Below, piece after piece: positions 61,737 to 64,000 of a stretch of DNA of 64,000 nt. This DNA is from an uncultured Pseudomonadota bacterium (GTDB lineage Bacteria; Pseudomonadota; Alphaproteobacteria; RF32; CAG-239), in assembly GCA_949298065.1 (NCBI GenBank), contig CASFUZ010000002.1, forward strand, positions 1 through 64,000. The letters are read 5' to 3'. A program made the translations under genes and the position numbers. Position 1 is the stretch's first letter. The number at the start of each line of letters is the position of its first letter. The notes beneath the pieces were generated by a model. That model was not told the origin of the DNA. It saw nothing but the letters and a program-made list of their open reading frames with translations, and did not search any database.

Positions 61737-64000
61737 TTAGAGCTTCGCAGCAATAGATTCAATTTCATAACATTCAATAAAGTCGCCGACCTGAATGTCG
61801 TTATAGTTTTCAAAACTCATACCGCACTCATAACCGTCTTTGACTTCTTTAACGTCATCTTTGAAGCGTTTAAGCTGACCAAGCGCTCCGTCATGAATAA
61901 CCACGTTATCACGCAGCAATCTAACCTTAGCACCACGTTTAACCAAACCTTCGGTAACCATACATCCGGCAACCTTACCGACACCGGTAATATTAAAGAC
62001 GTTTCTGATTTCTGCATAGCCCAGAATCTTTTCTTTAAGTTCGGGAGAAAGCATACCTTCCAAAGCCTTCTTAATATCATCAGCCACATCATAAATGATT
62101 GAGTAGTAACGAATATCTACGCCATCTTGCCGTGCCATATCACGCGCATGTGGAATGGCACGAACATTAAAGCCGATAATAAAGGCATTGGATGCTTTAG
62201 CCAAAGTAACATCGGAATCCGAAATCGGACCAACGGCAGAGTGCAATATCTGAACACTTACTTCGTCGTTAGAGAGCTTGGTAATCGTACCCTCAATAGC
62301 TTCAATAGAACCCTGAACATCTGCTTTGATAATAACAGGCAAATGCTTAACCTCACCGGATTTAATCTTATCAAGCATCTGCTCCATAGCTGATTTCGCA
62401 CTTTTAACCAACTTAGCATCACGTTCTTTGCGGATACGATAACCCGTAACTTCTTTAGCTTGGTTTTCATCAGCAACCACAATAAAGTCATCACCGGCGG
62501 CAGGTGTTCCTTGCAACCCAAGAACCTCAACCGGAGTTGCCGGCTCAGCCTCAGACATCTTCTTGCCCATTTCGTTAAACATAGCGCGAACACGTCCCCA
62601 CTCCTTACCGGCAATAACAATATCACCGACACGTAATGTTCCTTTCTGAACCAAAACAGTAGCAACCGAACCGCGACCTTTTTCCATCTTGGCTTCAATA
62701 ACCGCGCCTTCGGCTTTACGATTCGGATTAGCTTTCAAATCCAAAATCTCTGCTTGCAGCAAAATAGCTTCAACCAACTTATCAATATTAATACGTTTTT
62801 TGGCAGAAACTTCGGCACACAAACACTCACCGCCAAGATCTTCAACGGCAATACCATGTTGCAGTAATGCAGTTTTAACCTTCATCGGGTCAGCACCGGG
62901 TAAGTCAATTTTATTAATTGCCACAACAATCGGCACTTCGGCTGCCTGAGCATGACGAATAGCCTCAATAGTTTGCGGCATGATTCCGTCATTAGCGGCA
63001 ACAACCAAGACCACAATATCCGTAACCTTCGCACCGCGCGCACGCATTTCAGAGAATGCCTCGTGACCCGGTGTATCAATAAACGTAATTTTATCGCCTG
63101 TCTTAACCGTAATCTGATAAGCACCTATATGCTGCGTAATACCACCGGCTTCATGAGATGCAACGTTTGTCTCACGCAAAGCATCCAGCAAAGAAGTTTT
63201 ACCATGGTCAACGTGTCCCATAACCGTAACCACAGGAGCTCTGGACTTCATATCTTCAGGCTTATCCTCGCCACCTTTCAACCCTTGCTCAACATCGCTG
63301 TCTGCCACACGCTTAACTCTGTGGCCCATTTCTTCAACCACGATTTGCGCCGTATCACCGTCTATTGGTTGGTTAATGGTTGCCATAACGCCCAAAGACA
63401 TCAATTTCTTAATAACATCGGCACTCTTTTCTGCCATACGGTTAGCCAATTCCTGAACTGTAATAATTTCGGGCACAACCACATCTTTAATAATTTTTTC
63501 TTGCGGTTGTTGAGGCTGAACAGGCTTAGGCTGTTTTTTCTTAAAGCGCCGTCTCGGAGCTCCGAAACCATAATCATCGTCATCATCATCAACGGAACCG
63601 ATATTATGCAAACTAACTTTGCCGCCGCGACGTTGCGGTTCAAAGCTACGCTTCATAATTTTTTTGCGCTCTTGTTCAAAAGTCTCCTCACGAGTCAACG
63701 GTTTTTCTGAAGATGAGGCTTTCTTAAACTTCTTACCGCGATACTCCTCCTCGTCATCTTCATCATCGTCTTCATCATCATAATCTTTAGATTTCTTAAC
63801 CTTAAACTTTTCCTCAGCAACAGTCTCTTCTTTACGCTCCTGTTTTACCGGATTTTCAGCTTCAGCAACTCTGCGTTCTGCTTCCTCTTTTTCTTTTTGC
63901 AAACGCTCTTGCTCTTCTTGTTCTCTTTGACGCGCACGCTCTTTCTCGCGCTCTTCTTCCTCCTGGCGACGACGAGCCTCATGCTCTTTTGCTTCGGCAA
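61737..64000 (-). CDS. infB: Translation initiation factor IF-2, 3' part
   Basis: The reading frame is open to the window edge, so the N-terminus is missing. The visible 754 codons hold a long Glu/Arg/Lys-rich N-terminal linker (upstream of about 63600), then the G domain with [40 protein letters not shown] and [12 protein letters not shown], and the C-terminal domains. IF-2 places initiator tRNA on the ribosome. A TTG near 63902 should not be taken as the start. It leads the rbfA side of the cluster. Confidence 0.96.
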   Translation of the reverse strand, partial: AEAKEHEARRRQEEEEREKERARQREQEEQERLQKEKEEAERRVAEAENPVKQERKEETVAEEKFKVKKSKDYDDEDDDEDDEEEYRGKKFKKASSSEKPLTREETFEQERKKIMKRSFEPQRRGGKVSLHNIGSVDDDDDDYGFGAPRRRFKKKQPKPVQPQQPQEKIIKDVVVPEIITVQELANRMAEKSADVIKKLMSLGVMATINQPIDGDTAQIVVEEMGHRVKRVADSDVEQGLKGGEDKPEDMKSRAPVVTVMGHVDHGKTSLLDALRETNVASHEAGGITQHIGAYQITVKTGDKITFIDTPGHEAFSEMRARGAKVTDIVVLVVAANDGIMPQTIEAIRHAQAAEVPIVVAINKIDLPGADPMKVKTALLQHGIAVEDLGGECLCAEVSAKKRINIDKLVEAILLQAEILDLKANPNRKAEGAVIEAKMEKGRGSVATVLVQKGTLRVGDIVIAGKEWGRVRAMFNEMGKKMSEAEPATPVEVLGLQGTPAAGDDFIVVADENQAKEVTGYRIRKERDAKLVKSAKSAMEQMLDKIKSGEVKHLPVIIKADVQGSIEAIEGTITKLSNDEVSVQILHSAVGPISDSDVTLAKASNAFIIGFNVRAIPHARDMARQDGVDIRYYSIIYDVADDIKKALEGMLSPELKEKILGYAEIRNVFNITGVGKVAGCMVTEGLVKRGAKVRLLRDNVVIHDGALGQLKRFKDDVKEVKDGYECGMSFENYNDIQVGDFIECYEIESIAAKL

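Noticed and set aside
63900-63902. TTG as start codon of infB
   Set aside because: The frame continues open upstream with the same charged composition to the window edge, as expected for the IF-2 N-terminal region.

Overview
The window is a gene-dense chromosomal segment with no plasmid or phage backbone genes. Its G+C is low, roughly 40 per cent by eye. The gene content points to an alphaproteobacterium: an ATP12-type F1-ATPase assembly factor, CarD, DUF2336 and DUF2333 proteins, RecX, an FdxA-like ferredoxin, and mreBCD-mrdAB next to the infB-rbfA-truB-rpsO-pnp cluster. Low G+C and several genes that I cannot name fit an uncultured, possibly host-associated lineage, but the lineage is inference.

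Layout. 1-11.5 kb: a tRNA-Gly, a TM2 protein, groES-groEL, two unknown genes, a voltage-gated cation channel, a prepilin peptidase, htpG, ferredoxin, a PfkB kinase, typA and an unknown gene. 11.7-21.2 kb, all plus strand: murJ-DUF2333-nfu-bax, then DUF2336, a GAF/HD-GYP protein, glyoxalase II and a Lys/Glu-rich repeat protein. 21.5-29.1 kb, minus strand: the rod-shape set mreB-mreC-mreD-mrdA-rodA, then miaA and ddl. 29.2-38 kb: a DUF3108 protein and a U32 protein, then a minus-strand run rlu-asmA-ATP12-acyP and rarA-crcB. 38-43.4 kb: an unusual three-gene unit of a VirD4/DotL-like coupling ATPase, a pentapeptide-repeat protein and a TolC-like lipoprotein with a SPOR domain. 43.5-54.7 kb: a sugar-nucleotide dehydrogenase, an interrupted truA, recX, hslO, apaG, carD, trmL, ychF, a glycosyltransferase and pth. 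54.7-64 kb: rplY, a group of small unknown membrane proteins, pnp, rpsO, truB, one unknown intruder gene, rbfA and the 3' part of infB, which runs off the window.

The most interesting feature is a dispersed family of large quasi-palindromes of about 125 bp. A shared core of about 28 bp (CCGNAGCGTAC, short loop, GTACGTGAGGA) sits between two arms of about 50 nt that are imperfect inverted copies of each other. The outer arm ends are specific to each locus and mirror the end of the host gene: the last four codons of pnp and of ddl, and the stop region of rodA and of the ion channel. Most loci also carry a tandem extra copy with a period of 123-127 bp. One array lies inside truA. There its 123-bp units keep the reading frame (41 codons), and a 26-nt deletion in the last arm is exactly what now splits truA into two frames. 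A possible sixth, divergent member lies beside the tRNA-Gly gene.

A second theme is a set of unknown genes, several of them membrane proteins, with AT-rich leaders and no Shine-Dalgarno sequence. They differ from the housekeeping genes around them, and one of them splits the rbfA-truB operon with its own flanking terminators.
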